The notes under the pieces: model-generated
Databases searched by the model: none
What the model saw: the letters and a program-made list of their open reading frames with translations, nothing else
Told to the model about the DNA's origin: nothing
Part shown: piece by piece, positions 9,094-17,611 of the stretch
Layout: each line of letters starts with the position of its first letter
Position numbering within the stretch: position 1 is the first letter of the stretch
Translations under genes and position numbers: made by a program
Assembly: GCA_947626915.1 (NCBI GenBank)
Contig: CANQUA010000007.1
Coordinates: 1-64,000, forward strand
Length of the DNA: 64,000 nucleotides
DNA from: an uncultured Lachnospiraceae bacterium
Lineage (GTDB): Bacteria; Bacillota; Clostridia; Lachnospirales; Lachnospiraceae
Reading direction: 5' to 3'

Positions 9094-9468
9094 TTACTTC
9101 AGCGTAACCTTCGCGCCCTCTGCCTCCAGCTTGGTCTTCAGTTCCTCGGCCTCTTCCTTGGAAACGCCGGTCTTCACAGCCTTCGGAGCGCTGTCTACCA
9201 CGTCCTTGGCTTCCTTCAGACCCAGGCCGGTCGCCTCGCGGACCACCTTGATAACTTTGACCTTGTTCGGGCCAACCTCAGTCAGCTCCACGTCGAACTC
9301 CGTCTTCTCTTCCACTTCCTCAGCCGCAGGACCTGCTGCCGCTACGACTACGCCCGCTGCTGCGGATACGCCAAACTCTTCCTCGCAAGCCTTTACCAGC
9401 TCGTTCAGCTCCAGAACCGTTAATTCTTTGATTGCTGCAATAAATTCAGCAGTTGTAAGCTTTGCCAT
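9094..9468 (-). CDS. rplL: 50S ribosomal protein L7/L12
   Basis: Stalk protein that recruits translation GTPases. The 124-residue protein has the N-terminal L10-binding dimer helix ([19 protein letters not shown]), an Ala/Val/Glu-rich hinge (about residues 36-55) and the globular C-terminal domain with [19 protein letters not shown]. Start MAKLTTAEF at 9468 has GGAGG upstream; a few extra in-frame codons precede it but include this site. It follows rplJ by 68 bases and ends the operon. Confidence 0.98.
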   Translation of the reverse strand: MAKLTTAEFIAAIKELTVLELNELVKACEEEFGVSAAAGVVVAAAGPAAEEVEEKTEFDVELTEVGPNKVKVIKVVREATGLGLKEAKDVVDSAPKAVKTGVSKEEAEELKTKLEAEGAKVTLK

Positions 9469-9536
9469 TGTAATTACCTCCATCATTATTTCAATTAATT
9501 TCGTGGGATCTGCTCAGGCGCAGATCAGGTTTTTCA

Positions 9537-10040
9537 TCAAGCTTCTGCGGAAACTCCGCTTTCTTTTTCCGCAATCTGGTTCAGTACGCGGGCCAGATTG
9601 GCGATCGGGGACTGCATGCTGCCAAACAGACGGCCCAGCAGGATCTCTCTGGACGGAATCGTAGCGACTGCCTGCATACCGTTCGCATCGTAGTAGGTTC
9701 CTTCCACTACGCCGGATTTGATCTCCAGCGCCGGAACCTTCTTGCCAAACTCCGCCAGGATCCTGGCCGGAGCGGTAGCGTCGGTTTTCGATACGGCCAA
9801 TGCGGTCGGACCATTCAGATCGTCGTCCAGAGCCTCAAACGGAGTGCCCTTGGAAGCGAAACGGATCATAGTGTTTTTGTAGACTTTATAGGTAACGCCC
9901 GCATCACGAAGCTGCTTGCGAAGCTGCGTGTCCTGCTCCACCGTAAGTCCGCGGTAATCCACCAGAACGGCCGACTCGGCTCCGTCGAACAGTTCAGCGA
10001 TCTCTTTTACGACCGGCTGCTTTAATTCAACTTTTGCCAT
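9537..10040 (-). CDS. rplJ: 50S ribosomal protein L10
   Basis: Base of the ribosomal stalk that carries L7/L12 dimers. The 167-residue protein starts MAKVELKQPVVKEI and has the L10 fold with VDYRGLTVEQDTQLRKQLR near the N-terminus and an Ala/Leu helical C-terminus (PIANLARVLNQIA) that binds L12. AAGGAGG precedes the ATG. An L10-binding leader with attenuator and its own promoter lies directly upstream, so L10 and L12 are probably autoregulated apart from L11 and L1. Confidence 0.98.
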   Translation of the reverse strand: MAKVELKQPVVKEIAELFDGAESAVLVDYRGLTVEQDTQLRKQLRDAGVTYKVYKNTMIRFASKGTPFEALDDDLNGPTALAVSKTDATAPARILAEFGKKVPALEIKSGVVEGTYYDANGMQAVATIPSREILLGRLFGSMQSPIANLARVLNQIAEKESGVSAEA

Positions 10041-10084
10041 GGGATGTCATACCTCCTTGTTTTATTCGGTATTGATCGCTCAAA

Positions 10085-10210
10085 ACAGAAAACCTCTCTG
10101 CCGTACAGACAGAGAGGCATATAACATACACTTGCGTGAAGTATCTGTCCTCGGCAGGCGTATTCAATCTTATGCCTAACGGCACCTGCTGTCTTCGGCT
10201 TTCAATACTT
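10085..10210 (-). promoter_or_regulatory. Ribosomal protein L10 leader with attenuator
   Basis: The minus-strand RNA contains GAAGACAGCAGGTGCC and CGCCTGCCGAGGACAG, the conserved core of the L10 leader family, in which excess L10 (or L10-L12) binds its own mRNA. A hairpin, CCTCTCTG pairing with CAGAGAGG (10093-10117) and followed by TTTTCTGTTTTG, sits between the leader core and rplJ and can act as the attenuating terminator. Confidence 0.88.
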
Positions 10211-10215
10211 TGCGT

Positions 10216-10245
10216 ATTGTAACATATCTATATCCGGATTGTCAA
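10216..10245 (-). promoter_or_regulatory. Promoter for rplJ-rplL
   Basis: Minus strand TTGACA (10245-10240), 18-base spacer, TACAAT (10221-10216). It starts transcription just ahead of the L10 leader. The -35 is only about 15 bases from the rplA stop codon, so rplJL can be transcribed separately from rplKA. Confidence 0.8.
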
Positions 10246-10258
10246 CCAAAAAGTGAGA

Positions 10259-10954
10259 TTAATTGCTTAACTTCGCCACATTCAGCCTAATGCCCGGGCC
10301 CATCGTCGTGGTGAGGGTGGCGCTGCGGATAAACTGGCCTTTCAGTGCGCTCGGTCTCGCTTTCTGGATGGCATCCATAAGCGTCTGGAAGTTGTCCGTC
10401 AATTTCTCTTCTGTGAAAGAAGCTTTACCCACTGGCACATGGATAATATTGGTCTTGTCGAGGCGGTACTCGACTTTACCGGCTTTGATATCGTTGATTG
10501 CTTTGGTCACGTCCATGGTAACGGTTCCGGCTTTCGGGTTCGGCATCAGGCCTTTCGGACCCAGGATACGGCCCAGACGGCCAACCACGCCCATCATGTC
10601 GGGAGTCGCTACGACTACGTCGAAATCCAGCCAGCCTTCATGCTGAATCTTCGGAATCAGTTCTTCACCGCCTACATAATCAGCGCCGGCTGCGGTCGCC
10701 TCGTCGATCTTCGCGCCTTTGGCAAACACCAGGATGCGGACCGTCTTGCCGGTTCCGTGCGGCAGAACCACGGCGCCGCGGATCTGCTGATCCGCATGAC
10801 GGCCGTCACAGCCTGTTCTCAAATGTAATTCAATGGTTTCATCAAATTTAGCAACTGCCGTCTTTTTCACCAGCGCGATCGCATCCGACACATCGTACTG
10901 CATGGAGCGGTCTACCAGTTTCGCGGCCTCCGCGTATTTCTTTCCTCTTTTCAT
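10259..10954 (-). CDS. rplA: 50S ribosomal protein L1
   Basis: Forms the mobile L1 stalk near the E site and is the classic translational repressor of its own operon. The 231-residue protein starts [16 protein letters not shown] and has the family signature around [19 protein letters not shown]. An AAGGAGG site precedes the ATG. A short leader hairpin like the one before rplK sits directly upstream and may be its regulatory target. Confidence 0.98.
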   Translation of the reverse strand: MKRGKKYAEAAKLVDRSMQYDVSDAIALVKKTAVAKFDETIELHLRTGCDGRHADQQIRGAVVLPHGTGKTVRILVFAKGAKIDEATAAGADYVGGEELIPKIQHEGWLDFDVVVATPDMMGVVGRLGRILGPKGLMPNPKAGTVTMDVTKAINDIKAGKVEYRLDKTNIIHVPVGKASFTEEKLTDNFQTLMDAIQKARPSALKGQFIRSATLTTTMGPGIRLNVAKLSN

Positions 10955-10970
10955 TTCTATAAACCTCCTT

Positions 10971-10998
10971 GTGGTATTGTCGGGGATTGCCCTCCCAC
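10971..10998 (-). promoter_or_regulatory. L1-type leader motif before rplA
   Basis: Minus strand GTGGGAGGGCAATCCCCGAC followed by AATACCACAAGGAGG. GTGG/CCAC can close a stem around an inner GGG/CCC, ending right at the ribosome-binding site. Nearly the same element precedes rplK. It resembles L1-binding leader hairpins; the assignment is inference. Confidence 0.5.
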
Positions 10999-11099
10999 GA
11001 ATGATCCGTTTCTTTGTTTCCGCGTCTGCGGAAATCCGGCTCCCTGCGGCTGCCGGGCGGCTGATCCTCAGCCTCCCGCGCTCCCAGCGAGAATATATA

Positions 11100-11525
11100 T
11101 TATGCTTCTACCGTAATGCCCATGCTTCTCGCGGTTCCTGCGATCATGCTCATGGCGGCTTCGACGCTGGCTGCATTCAGATCCGGCATCTTCAGCTCCG
11201 CAATCCTGCGCAGCTCGTCCTTGGAAATGGTCGCAACCTTCGTCTTGTTCGGCGTACCGGAACCGGACTTGATATTGCAGGCTTTCTTCAGAAGGACCGC
11301 TGCCGGCGGGGTCTTGGTGATGAAGCTGAAGCTTCTGTCCGCGTAGACCGTGATGACAACCGGGATGATCAGATCGCCCTGGTCGGCGGTGCGGGCGTTG
11401 AACTCCTTCGTGAACTGCATGATATTGACGCCATGCTGGCCCAGAGCAGGACCTACAGGCGGCGCCGGCGTTGCCTTGCCGGCCGGAATCTGTAATTTGA
11501 TATAACCAGTTACTTTCTTTGCCAT
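11100..11525 (-). CDS. rplK: 50S ribosomal protein L11
   Basis: Component of the GTPase-associated centre, needed for RelA activation and elongation-factor function. The 141-residue protein starts [18 protein letters not shown] and has the proline-rich [19 protein letters not shown] segment of the N-terminal domain and the 23S-binding C-terminal domain ([17 protein letters not shown]). AGGAGG precedes the ATG at 11525; the further in-frame upstream codons include the leader motif. It is 60 bases after nusG and 145 before rplA. Confidence 0.98.
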   Translation of the reverse strand: MAKKVTGYIKLQIPAGKATPAPPVGPALGQHGVNIMQFTKEFNARTADQGDLIIPVVITVYADRSFSFITKTPPAAVLLKKACNIKSGSGTPNKTKVATISKDELRRIAELKMPDLNAASVEAAMSMIAGTARSMGITVEA

Positions 11526-11546
11526 AATCAGGCACCTCCTAAATAT

Positions 11547-11577
11547 TGTGGTAATGTCGGGGGATGTCCCTCCCACT
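11547..11577 (-). promoter_or_regulatory. L1-type leader motif before rplK
   Basis: Minus strand GTGGGAGGGACATCCCCCGA then CATTACCACAA, shortly before AGGAGG. The outer GTGG/CCAC and inner GGG/CCC pairing match the element before rplA. It is the expected position for L1 autorepression of the L11 operon. Confidence 0.5.
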
Positions 11578-11585
11578 TGTTACAG

Positions 11586-12101
11586 TTACAGCTTTTTCAA
11601 TTCAGTGAACGCCAGTTCCACCGGCGTCTCGCGGCCAAACATCTCAACGACGATCGTGGCGGTCTTCTTGTTCTCATTGATCGAACGGATCGCGCCGACC
11701 GTATCTTTCCATGCGCCCGAGATGACAACCACGGTGTCTCCCACTTCGAAGTCAACGACCAGCCCTCTGCCCATGAAGCCAAGGCTGGACATCTCGTCCT
11801 CCGTCAGCGGGACCGGCTTGGAACCCGGGCCGACAAAGCCTGTGACCCCGCGGGTATTGCGAACCACATACCATGTATCATCGTTCATGACCATGTGGAT
11901 CAGCACATAACCGGGAAACATCTTTTTGTCAACCGCTTTCTCTACCCCGTTTTTGATCTCTACAACAGGCTGCATGGGGACAGATACTTCCAGGATCTGA
12001 TCCTGAAGACTCCGGTTCTCGATCGTTTTCTCGATATCTACTTTTACTTTGTTCTCATAGCCTGAATAGGTATGAACTACATACCAGCTCGCTTCCGCCA
12101 T
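11586..12101 (-). CDS. nusG: Transcription elongation/termination factor NusG
   Basis: Binds the RNA polymerase clamp and links transcription to Rho and translation. The 171-residue protein begins MAEASWYVVHTYSGYENKV, with the NGN domain (FPGYVLIHMVMND, VRNTRGVTGFVG) and a C-terminal KOW domain (VGDTVVVISGAWKDTVG). The ATG at 12101 is five bases after AGGTGG; the GTG nine bases upstream overlaps that site. Upstream secE and downstream rplK complete the usual order. Confidence 0.98.
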   Translation of the reverse strand: MAEASWYVVHTYSGYENKVKVDIEKTIENRSLQDQILEVSVPMQPVVEIKNGVEKAVDKKMFPGYVLIHMVMNDDTWYVVRNTRGVTGFVGPGSKPVPLTEDEMSSLGFMGRGLVVDFEVGDTVVVISGAWKDTVGAIRSINENKKTATIVVEMFGRETPVELAFTELKKL

Positions 12102-12130
12102 ACGATCCACCTCTGCCCTGCCAAACCTGA

Positions 12131-12334
12131 TTATAAAATGAAACTGAGACCAAACGAAATAGCCAGATCCAGAACCGCAATGATCAGGCTCAATATCACA
12201 GAACAGATCAGAACCGCCACCGTCTCACGGCTCACCGTCTCTCTGTCCGGCCATACGATCTTGTTAAATTCGGCTTTCATGCCGCTGAAAAAGCTTTTCT
12301 TTTTCGTCTTTTCCTTGCTTGCCGTTCCTTCCAT
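12131..12334 (-). CDS. secE: Preprotein translocase subunit SecE
   Basis: Clamp subunit of the SecYEG channel. The 67-residue protein has the conserved FNKIVWPDRETVSRETVAV amphipathic segment followed by one membrane helix (ICSVILSLIIAVLDLAI). I start at the ATG at 12334 (MEGTASKEK); the GTG nine bases upstream has no usable spacing. It lies between rpmG and nusG. Confidence 0.97.
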   Translation of the reverse strand: MEGTASKEKTKKKSFFSGMKAEFNKIVWPDRETVSRETVAVLICSVILSLIIAVLDLAISFGLSFIL

Positions 12335-12361
12335 AATCTCCACGTCCTTTACTCAAAATAA

Positions 12362-12511
12362 TTATCTTGTCTCTTTGTGCAAAGTATGTGTCTTACAGAA
12401 TCTGCAGTACTTTTTCGTCTCCATCCTGTCGGGATGAGCTTTTTTGTCCTTTGTCATGTTGTAGTTACGTTGTTTGCACTCCGTACATGCCAGTGTGATC
12501 CTTGTACGCAC
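12362..12511 (-). CDS. rpmG: 50S ribosomal protein L33, zinc-binding form
   Basis: A 49-residue protein, [17 protein letters not shown] at the N-terminus and [14 protein letters not shown] at the C-terminus, with the two CxxC pairs of zinc-containing L33. It starts with GTG seven bases after GGAGGTGG, which is why a search limited to longer ATG frames would miss it. It is the first gene of the secE-nusG operon, as in most Firmicutes; the stop is 27 bases before secE. Confidence 0.95.
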   Translation of the reverse strand: MRTRITLACTECKQRNYNMTKDKKAHPDRMETKKYCRFCKTHTLHKETR

Positions 12512-12655
12512 GACTTCCACCTCCGCTTTCCGTAGTCTTGCTTACCGGTCTTTTTTCCAAAATTCCGCCTGCGCAGCGAAAGCGTCCGCCGACGCTCCCG
12601 CGCGGGAAAATTTTTGAACAAAAAAAAAGACCTTATTTCTTCCATTCGCCTAATC

Positions 12656-12684
12656 ACTATAACACACGAACAAAGAAACGTCAA
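12656..12684 (-). promoter_or_regulatory. Promoter for rpmG-secE-nusG
   Basis: Minus strand TTGACG (12684-12679), 17-base spacer, TATAGT (12661-12656). The leader to rpmG is about 140 bases and has GC-rich hairpins (CCCGCGCGGG, GCGTCGGCGGACGC) in its middle. Confidence 0.8.
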
Positions 12685-12732
12685 TCTTTTTTTGATTTTT
12701 CTGGGATTTTCTGCGGTTTCCCCGCACAGACG

Positions 12733-13503
12733 TTAAAATGCGCCGCCGATGCAGATGGTCATGCCGTAGACCTCCTCCACACCCATGGAACGCAGAACGC
12801 GCGCGCAGGCCTCCAGAGTGCTGCCGGTGGTGTAGATATCGTCGATCAGGACCACCCGACGCGTCTTTTCCGGCAGGATTCCGGGCGCAAAAGCTTTCCG
12901 GATATTTTCCAGGCGCTCCGCGGAACTCAGCTTTTTCTGGGGAAGCGTCTTTTTCGTGCGGATCAGGGCCTGCGGGCAGACGGGAATGTCCAGGCGGCGG
13001 CCGATCCGTTCCGCCAGAAGCTGCGCCTGGTTGAATCCGCGGCTGCGCAGGCGGGACCTGTGAACGGGCACCGGCACCAGCGCGTCGGGCCGGATGCGCA
13101 GAAGCTGGCGCCCAAACCGCCGCGCCATGGCTTCTCCGTAAAAATCCAGATATTCCCTCTTGTTCTTGTATTTGATCGCCGCCATGGAACGCCGGGTCAC
13201 ATCGTCGTAGCGAAGCAGGGCAAAATTATGCCGGAATGTTTTCGGATGCCGCATACAGTCCACACAGTATTCCTGCCGTTCGCTTTCCAGCTCCTTGCCG
13301 CAGGTCATGCAGACCGGCTGGCGCACCAGCGTCAGCTTCCCGACGCAGGCAGGGCAGATCAGTTCGCCTCTGGGCAGCACGATCTCCCCGCAGACCGGAC
13401 AGCGGCGCGGGAAAAGCAAACTCAGGAACTGCTCTCCATTCCAAAAATTCTGTCCGTTTTTCCCTCCGGTTCCTGTTTTTTCCGCTTCGTTTGCCACGAT
13501 CAT
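12733..13503 (-). CDS. comF: ComF-family phosphoribosyltransferase-like protein
   Basis: ComFC-type protein needed for natural transformation in several species; the exact reaction is not settled. The N-terminal zinc ribbon has CPVCGE, CPACVGK, CMTCGK and YCVDC (residues about 35-85). The C-terminal half is a type I PRTase fold with the PRPP-binding motif VVLIDDIYTTGSTLEAC near residue 218. Length 256 is within family range. The start at 13503 has an AAGGGGA site. No other competence gene is in the window. Confidence 0.9.
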   Translation of the reverse strand: MIVANEAEKTGTGGKNGQNFWNGEQFLSLLFPRRCPVCGEIVLPRGELICPACVGKLTLVRQPVCMTCGKELESERQEYCVDCMRHPKTFRHNFALLRYDDVTRRSMAAIKYKNKREYLDFYGEAMARRFGRQLLRIRPDALVPVPVHRSRLRSRGFNQAQLLAERIGRRLDIPVCPQALIRTKKTLPQKKLSSAERLENIRKAFAPGILPEKTRRVVLIDDIYTTGSTLEACARVLRSMGVEEVYGMTICIGGAF

Positions 13504-13909
13504 TCCCCTTCTTTCCCGTTTGCCGCACCGGCCGGCCGCGCGGCAAATCCCGGGCGGCGCTTTACGATCCGGCGCTTTTTATTTTCCCCTTCTTTCGTAT
13601 TTTTCTTTTGTACCGCATTTTCCAAACCGTCTTTCGTTCCACGCGGAGCCGGATGATTTTCCGTTTCTCTCTGTCATGGAACCGGATGATTTTCTTCTGC
13701 GTTTTGACCTGAATGTTTCTTCGTTATCTTCCAGGCGTTCTTTCGTACTGCGCTGCGTAAAACTGACCATCTGTTCTTTTGTTAATTCCGGCCTGATGAC
13801 CAGGGACCTGTTCCGGCGTTTCGGTTTAACTTTCCTGTTCCGGCGTTTCGGTTTCGCTTTCCTGTTCCCGCGTTTCGGTTTCGTTTTCCTTTTTTCCGCT
13901 TCCCAGCGC
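13504..13909. other. Gene-free stretch between comF and recD2
   Basis: About 400 bases without a convincing gene. It holds three 27-bp tandem repeats next to the recD2 stop (13811-13891) and a 17-base sequence (GAAAATCATCCGG core) present twice near 13670-13700. An open frame of 63 codons on the minus strand (13579-13770) is Arg/Ser/Lys-rich without family features and I do not call it a gene. Confidence 0.6.
13811..13891 (-). repeat. Three 27-bp tandem repeats after recD2
   Basis: Units at 13811-13837, 13838-13864 and 13865-13891 differ at a few positions. On the minus strand each encodes nine codons of the type ETETPEQES, in the same frame as recD2 and directly after its TGA stop. An in-frame TAA falls in the third unit on that strand. 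Confidence 0.85.
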
Positions 13910-16138
13910 TCAGGCGGCCGGTATCTCCAGGATCCGGTCCTTTAAGCCGGAATACCGCCTCTGCTCCATCCGGTTGTCCGCCATGCCGTAAAATGTATCC
14001 GGCAGCCCCACCAGACAGACGCAGGCTCTGGCCCTGGTGACGGCCGTGTAGAGCAGATTGCGGGTCATCAGCATCCGCGGGCCGCTGTGCAGCGGAATGA
14101 TGACCGCCGGATATTCGCTGCCCTGGGATTTGTGGATCGTGACCGCGTAGGCCAGCTCCAGCTCCTCAATCTGCTTAAACTCATACTCCACCATTTTCCC
14201 GTCGTCAAATTCCACCGTCAGCAGTTCGCCGAACGTGTTGATCTGCCGCAGGATTCCCACGTCCCCGTTGAAAACCCCGGTCCCGTTTTCCGTGACGATC
14301 CCGTAGGAATTGCGGATCTCCCAGGGAATCTGGTAATTATTTTTGATCTGCATGACCTTATCGCCCTCGCGGAAAATGACGCCGCCGGATTCTTTTTCCG
14401 CCTTGTCCTTATCCGGCGGGTTCAGAAAGGACTGGAGAATCTGGTTTAATCGTTCCACCCCCAGCGCTCCCTTGCGCATGGGCGTCAGGATCTGGATGTC
14501 GAACGGTCTGGCGTGGACATAGGCCGGCAGCTTCTGCGTCAGGAGCGTAAGCATGGCGCTCACGATCGCGTCCGGATGGTCCCGCCGGATGAAGAGGAAA
14601 TCCCGGCTCCGCCTGGCCAGGTCCACCCGCTCGCCCTCGTTGATCCTGTGGGCGTTGACAATGATGTCGCTCTCGGCGGCCTGCCGGAAAATATGAGTCA
14701 GCTTCACCACGTTGAAGCGTCCCGAATCGATCATGTCCCGCAGTACGTTGCCGGGGCCCACGGAGGGCAGCTGGTCCACATCCCCCACCAGGATCAGCCG
14801 CGTACCGATATTTACGGCCTTCAGAAGCGAGAGCATCAGCTGAATGTCCACCATGGATGTCTCGTCAATGATGATCACGTCGGCGTCCAGAGGGTGCTCC
14901 TCATTCCGTTCGAAACGCAGAGGGGCCGAACCATCCTCCTGGGGCGCGCCGCTGATCTCCAGCAGCCGGTGGATCGTTTTCGCCTCGTATCCGGTGGCCT
15001 CGGTCATGCGCTTGGCCGCCCGCCCGGTCGGAGCCGCCAGCAGGATGTCCATATGCTCCATCTCAAAATAGCGGATGATCGCGTTGATCGTGGTGGTTTT
15101 GCCGGTACCGGGTCCGCCCGTGATGATCAGCAGGCCGCTGTTGACGGCCTCCGTCACCGCCTGCGCCTGCAGAGGATCCAGTTCCAGCCCGGTCTGCCGC
15201 CGGATCTCCTCCAGCCGCTCCCGGATCTCTGCCTCCGGCGTAGAACCTTTCACGTTCAGGTCGTGGAGCATACGGGCCGTATTCAGTTCCATATAATAAT
15301 AGGAAGCGGCGTAAACCGCCAGCACCGGCGGGTCCTCCGTCTCCCGCATCACGATCCGCCGGTCCACCTGCATATCCAGCAGATGTTTTTCAATGGCCGG
15401 CTCGTCCACCAGCAGAATCGCCGCAGCCTGTTTCAGAAGCTCTTCTTTGGGCAGGTAGGTATGCCCCTGACCGGCCGCCTGAAGCAATGTATAAAGAATC
15501 CCCGCTTTGACGCGGTAATCGGAATCCATCAGGATCCCCATGCGCTGGGCGATCTCGTCCGCCAGCTTAAACCCGATCCCGTGAATATCGTCGGCCAGGC
15601 GGTACGGGTTCTCTTTCAGGATCCCGTACATGCGGGGACCGTACTCCTGATAGATCTTCACGGCCAGATTCATGGACACGCCATACCCCTGGAGAAAAAT
15701 CATGGCCTGGCGCACGTCCTTTTTCTCTTCCATCTGCACGGCGATCGCCTGCGCCATCTTTTCGCTGATGCCCTTGATCTCTGCCAGCCGCTCCGGCTCT
15801 TCCTCAATGACCCGGAACGTGTCTGCCTTGAACCGGCGCACGATCCTGGCCGCCAGGGCCGCGCCCACGCCCTTGATGGCTCCGGAACCCAGATAACGCT
15901 CCATCGCTGCCGCGTCTTCCGGCGACTTGATCTCATAATGCTCCACCGCCAGCTGTTCCCCGTAGACCGGATGCTCTTTCATGGAACCGGAGGCCTCGAT
16001 CATTTCTCCCTCGCTGATATAGGAAAAGGTCCCGACCAGGACGTAATCCTCTCCGTCTGAAGAAAGATCCAGGACCGTATAGCCGTTGTCCTCGTTGCGA
16101 TATTTGATTTTTTCCACAAAACCGGTCACTGTGGCCAT
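13910..16138 (-). CDS. recD2: RecD2-type ATP-dependent DNA helicase
   Basis: SF1B 5'-3' helicase that works without RecBC and contributes to repair and fork stability. Of 742 residues, 1-75 form an N-terminal OB-like domain, 80-200 hold helix-hairpin-helix motifs (GSGAIKGVGAALAARIV, EIKGISEKMAQAI). Walker A is GGPGTGKTTT at 341-350, and Walker B VIIIDETSMVD at 421-431. The C-terminal AYAVTIHKSQGSEYPAVI is motif V/VI with the late helicase signature. Start at 16138 has AAAGGAG upstream. The stop is TGA, followed in frame by a repeat-coding tail (see findings). Confidence 0.96.
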   Translation of the reverse strand: MATVTGFVEKIKYRNEDNGYTVLDLSSDGEDYVLVGTFSYISEGEMIEASGSMKEHPVYGEQLAVEHYEIKSPEDAAAMERYLGSGAIKGVGAALAARIVRRFKADTFRVIEEEPERLAEIKGISEKMAQAIAVQMEEKKDVRQAMIFLQGYGVSMNLAVKIYQEYGPRMYGILKENPYRLADDIHGIGFKLADEIAQRMGILMDSDYRVKAGILYTLLQAAGQGHTYLPKEELLKQAAAILLVDEPAIEKHLLDMQVDRRIVMRETEDPPVLAVYAASYYYMELNTARMLHDLNVKGSTPEAEIRERLEEIRRQTGLELDPLQAQAVTEAVNSGLLIITGGPGTGKTTTINAIIRYFEMEHMDILLAAPTGRAAKRMTEATGYEAKTIHRLLEISGAPQEDGSAPLRFERNEEHPLDADVIIIDETSMVDIQLMLSLLKAVNIGTRLILVGDVDQLPSVGPGNVLRDMIDSGRFNVVKLTHIFRQAAESDIIVNAHRINEGERVDLARRSRDFLFIRRDHPDAIVSAMLTLLTQKLPAYVHARPFDIQILTPMRKGALGVERLNQILQSFLNPPDKDKAEKESGGVIFREGDKVMQIKNNYQIPWEIRNSYGIVTENGTGVFNGDVGILRQINTFGELLTVEFDDGKMVEYEFKQIEELELAYAVTIHKSQGSEYPAVIIPLHSGPRMLMTRNLLYTAVTRARACVCLVGLPDTFYGMADNRMEQRRYSGLKDRILEIPAA

Positions 16139-16300
16139 AACGGTCTCCTTTGGTTCTACAATATTCCTTTATCTGTAGCACAGGGCGTTGGGGCAGCTAA
16201 TCCGCCTGCCATGAGAGGGAACTCTCCGGCCCTGTATGAGAAAGGGGGCTTCCGGATTTCCGGGCGTCAAAGCCGCGCCGCGCCAAACGTCCCCCGCAGG

Positions 16301-16335
16301 AAAAGGGGACCGGAGATCAAAAATCTCTCCGGTCC
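16301..16335 (-). terminator. Terminator overlapping the mreB stop codon
   Basis: Minus strand GGACCGGAGA pairs with TCTCCGGTCC across a T-rich loop, followed by CCCCTTTTCC. The 5' arm lies within the last codons of mreB. Confidence 0.7.
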
Positions 16336-17318
16336 ATATCGCTGCGATTCGATTCCAGATACTTGCCTGTGCCGACCGCCACCGCCGTCAGCGGCTCCTC
16401 GGCGATCATCGTCGTAATGCCCGTTTTTTCTTCGATCAGCGCGTCCAGACCGCTCAGCAGGGAGCCGCCGCCTGTCATCACGATCCCGCGGTCGTAGATA
16501 TCCGCGGCCAGTTCCGGGGGCGTGCGCTCCAGCACATTGTGGACCGCGTCCACGATCTGCAGGGCCGGTTCCTGCAGCGCCTCCAGCGTCTCATCCGAAG
16601 TCACAACCACCGTCTTCGGCAGGCCGGTGACCAGGTTGCGCCCGCGGACCTCCATCGTCAAAAGCTCCGGCCGTTTGAACGCGGCCCCAATATTGATCTT
16701 GATCTCCTCGGCGGTCCTCTCGCCGATAAGAAGATTGTGCTTCCGCCTCATATAGCGGACCACGGCCTCGTCAAAATCATCCCCGGCCACCTTGATCGAA
16801 GCGCTGACCACGGTACCGCCCAGGGAGATCACGGCAATATCCGCGGTGCCGCCGCCGATGTCCACGATCATGTTGCCGCAGGCCTTGGAAATATCGATCC
16901 CCGCACCGATCGCCGCCGCCACCGGTTCCTCGATAATAAATACCTCGCGGGCCCCGGCCTGGTAGGTGGCGTCCTCCACGGCTCTCCGTTCCACCTCCGT
17001 CGCTCCGCTGGGGATACAGACGGCAATGCGGGGTTTGCGGAGGGTCTTGCGTCCCACCGCTTTATTGATAAAATATTTCAGCATCTTCGCGGTCACGGTA
17101 TAATCGGAGATCACGCCCTGCCGCAGCGGGCGGATGGCCACGATATTGCCGGGGGTGCGCCCGATCATCAGGCGGGCTTCCTCTCCGAATGTAATGATCC
17201 GGTTGTCGTCGCGGTCAATGGCTACAACGGACGGTTCTTTCAGGACGACGCCCTTTCCTCGTATATATACCAGGATACTGGCCGTACCCAGGTCGATTCC
17301 TATATCGTTTGAGATCAT
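16317..17318 (-). CDS. MreB/Mbl-family rod-shape protein
   Basis: Bacterial actin homologue that guides elongasome peptidoglycan synthesis under the membrane. The 333-residue protein has the phosphate-1 motif IGIDLGTASILVY, the connect segment, the phosphate-2 motif IVDIGGGTADIAVIS and the adenosine motif GIVMTGGGSLLSGLD. The ATG at 17318 has AGGAGG eight bases upstream. It stands alone, not next to mreC/mreD, which favours an Mbl or MreBH-type paralogue over the canonical mreB; sequence alone does not settle this. Confidence 0.93.
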   Translation of the reverse strand: MISNDIGIDLGTASILVYIRGKGVVLKEPSVVAIDRDDNRIITFGEEARLMIGRTPGNIVAIRPLRQGVISDYTVTAKMLKYFINKAVGRKTLRKPRIAVCIPSGATEVERRAVEDATYQAGAREVFIIEEPVAAAIGAGIDISKACGNMIVDIGGGTADIAVISLGGTVVSASIKVAGDDFDEAVVRYMRRKHNLLIGERTAEEIKINIGAAFKRPELLTMEVRGRNLVTGLPKTVVVTSDETLEALQEPALQIVDAVHNVLERTPPELAADIYDRGIVMTGGGSLLSGLDALIEEKTGITTMIAEEPLTAVAVGTGKYLESNRSDMDRRDF

Positions 17319-17350
17319 TTCCTGTTCCTCCTGCATTTTTAGGGGGGTGC

Positions 17351-17497
17351 GCATATAACTGCCTATCGGCCTGCGGGAAGCGCCAACTCCGCTCCGCTTC
17401 GTTTGCGCAGCGTATAACTGCCTATACGGCTCGCGGGAAGCGCCAACTCCGCTCCGCTTCGTTTGCGCAGCGTATAACTGCCTATCGGCAGTTATAC
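17351..17497. repeat. 60-bp tandem repeat ending in a perfect palindrome
   Basis: Two full 60-bp copies (17351-17410 and 17411-17470) and a partial third. The array ends in GTATAACTGCC-TATC-GGCAGTTATAC (17472-17497), an 11-bp perfect inverted repeat; each repeat starts with the same TATAACTGCCTAT. It lies just upstream of the mreB-like gene. It looks like a dispersed intergenic element rather than coding DNA. Confidence 0.85.
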
Positions 17498-17611
17498 TTC
17501 ATTATATACAACTCCTGGTATTTTTTAAAGGGGTTTTGTGATTTTTCCCTCAACAAATTTAGAACAAATTTAGAACCGTTCCGACGGCGCGTCACATATG
17601 CGGTCAAAAAT

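Noticed and set aside
13910..13912. Selenocysteine insertion or recoding at the recD2 TGA
   Set aside because: RecD2 has its expected length at this stop and no known selenoprotein role; the tail after it is repeats, reported only as an oddity.
14513..16060. A 515-codon plus-strand open frame opposite recD2
   Set aside because: Antisense to a gene with complete helicase motifs; the translated sequence is His/Arg/Gln-rich shadow sequence.
17351..17497. Whether the 60-bp repeat is a CRISPR array
   Set aside because: The units are contiguous without unique spacers, and no cas gene is present. The same holds for the other tandem repeats.
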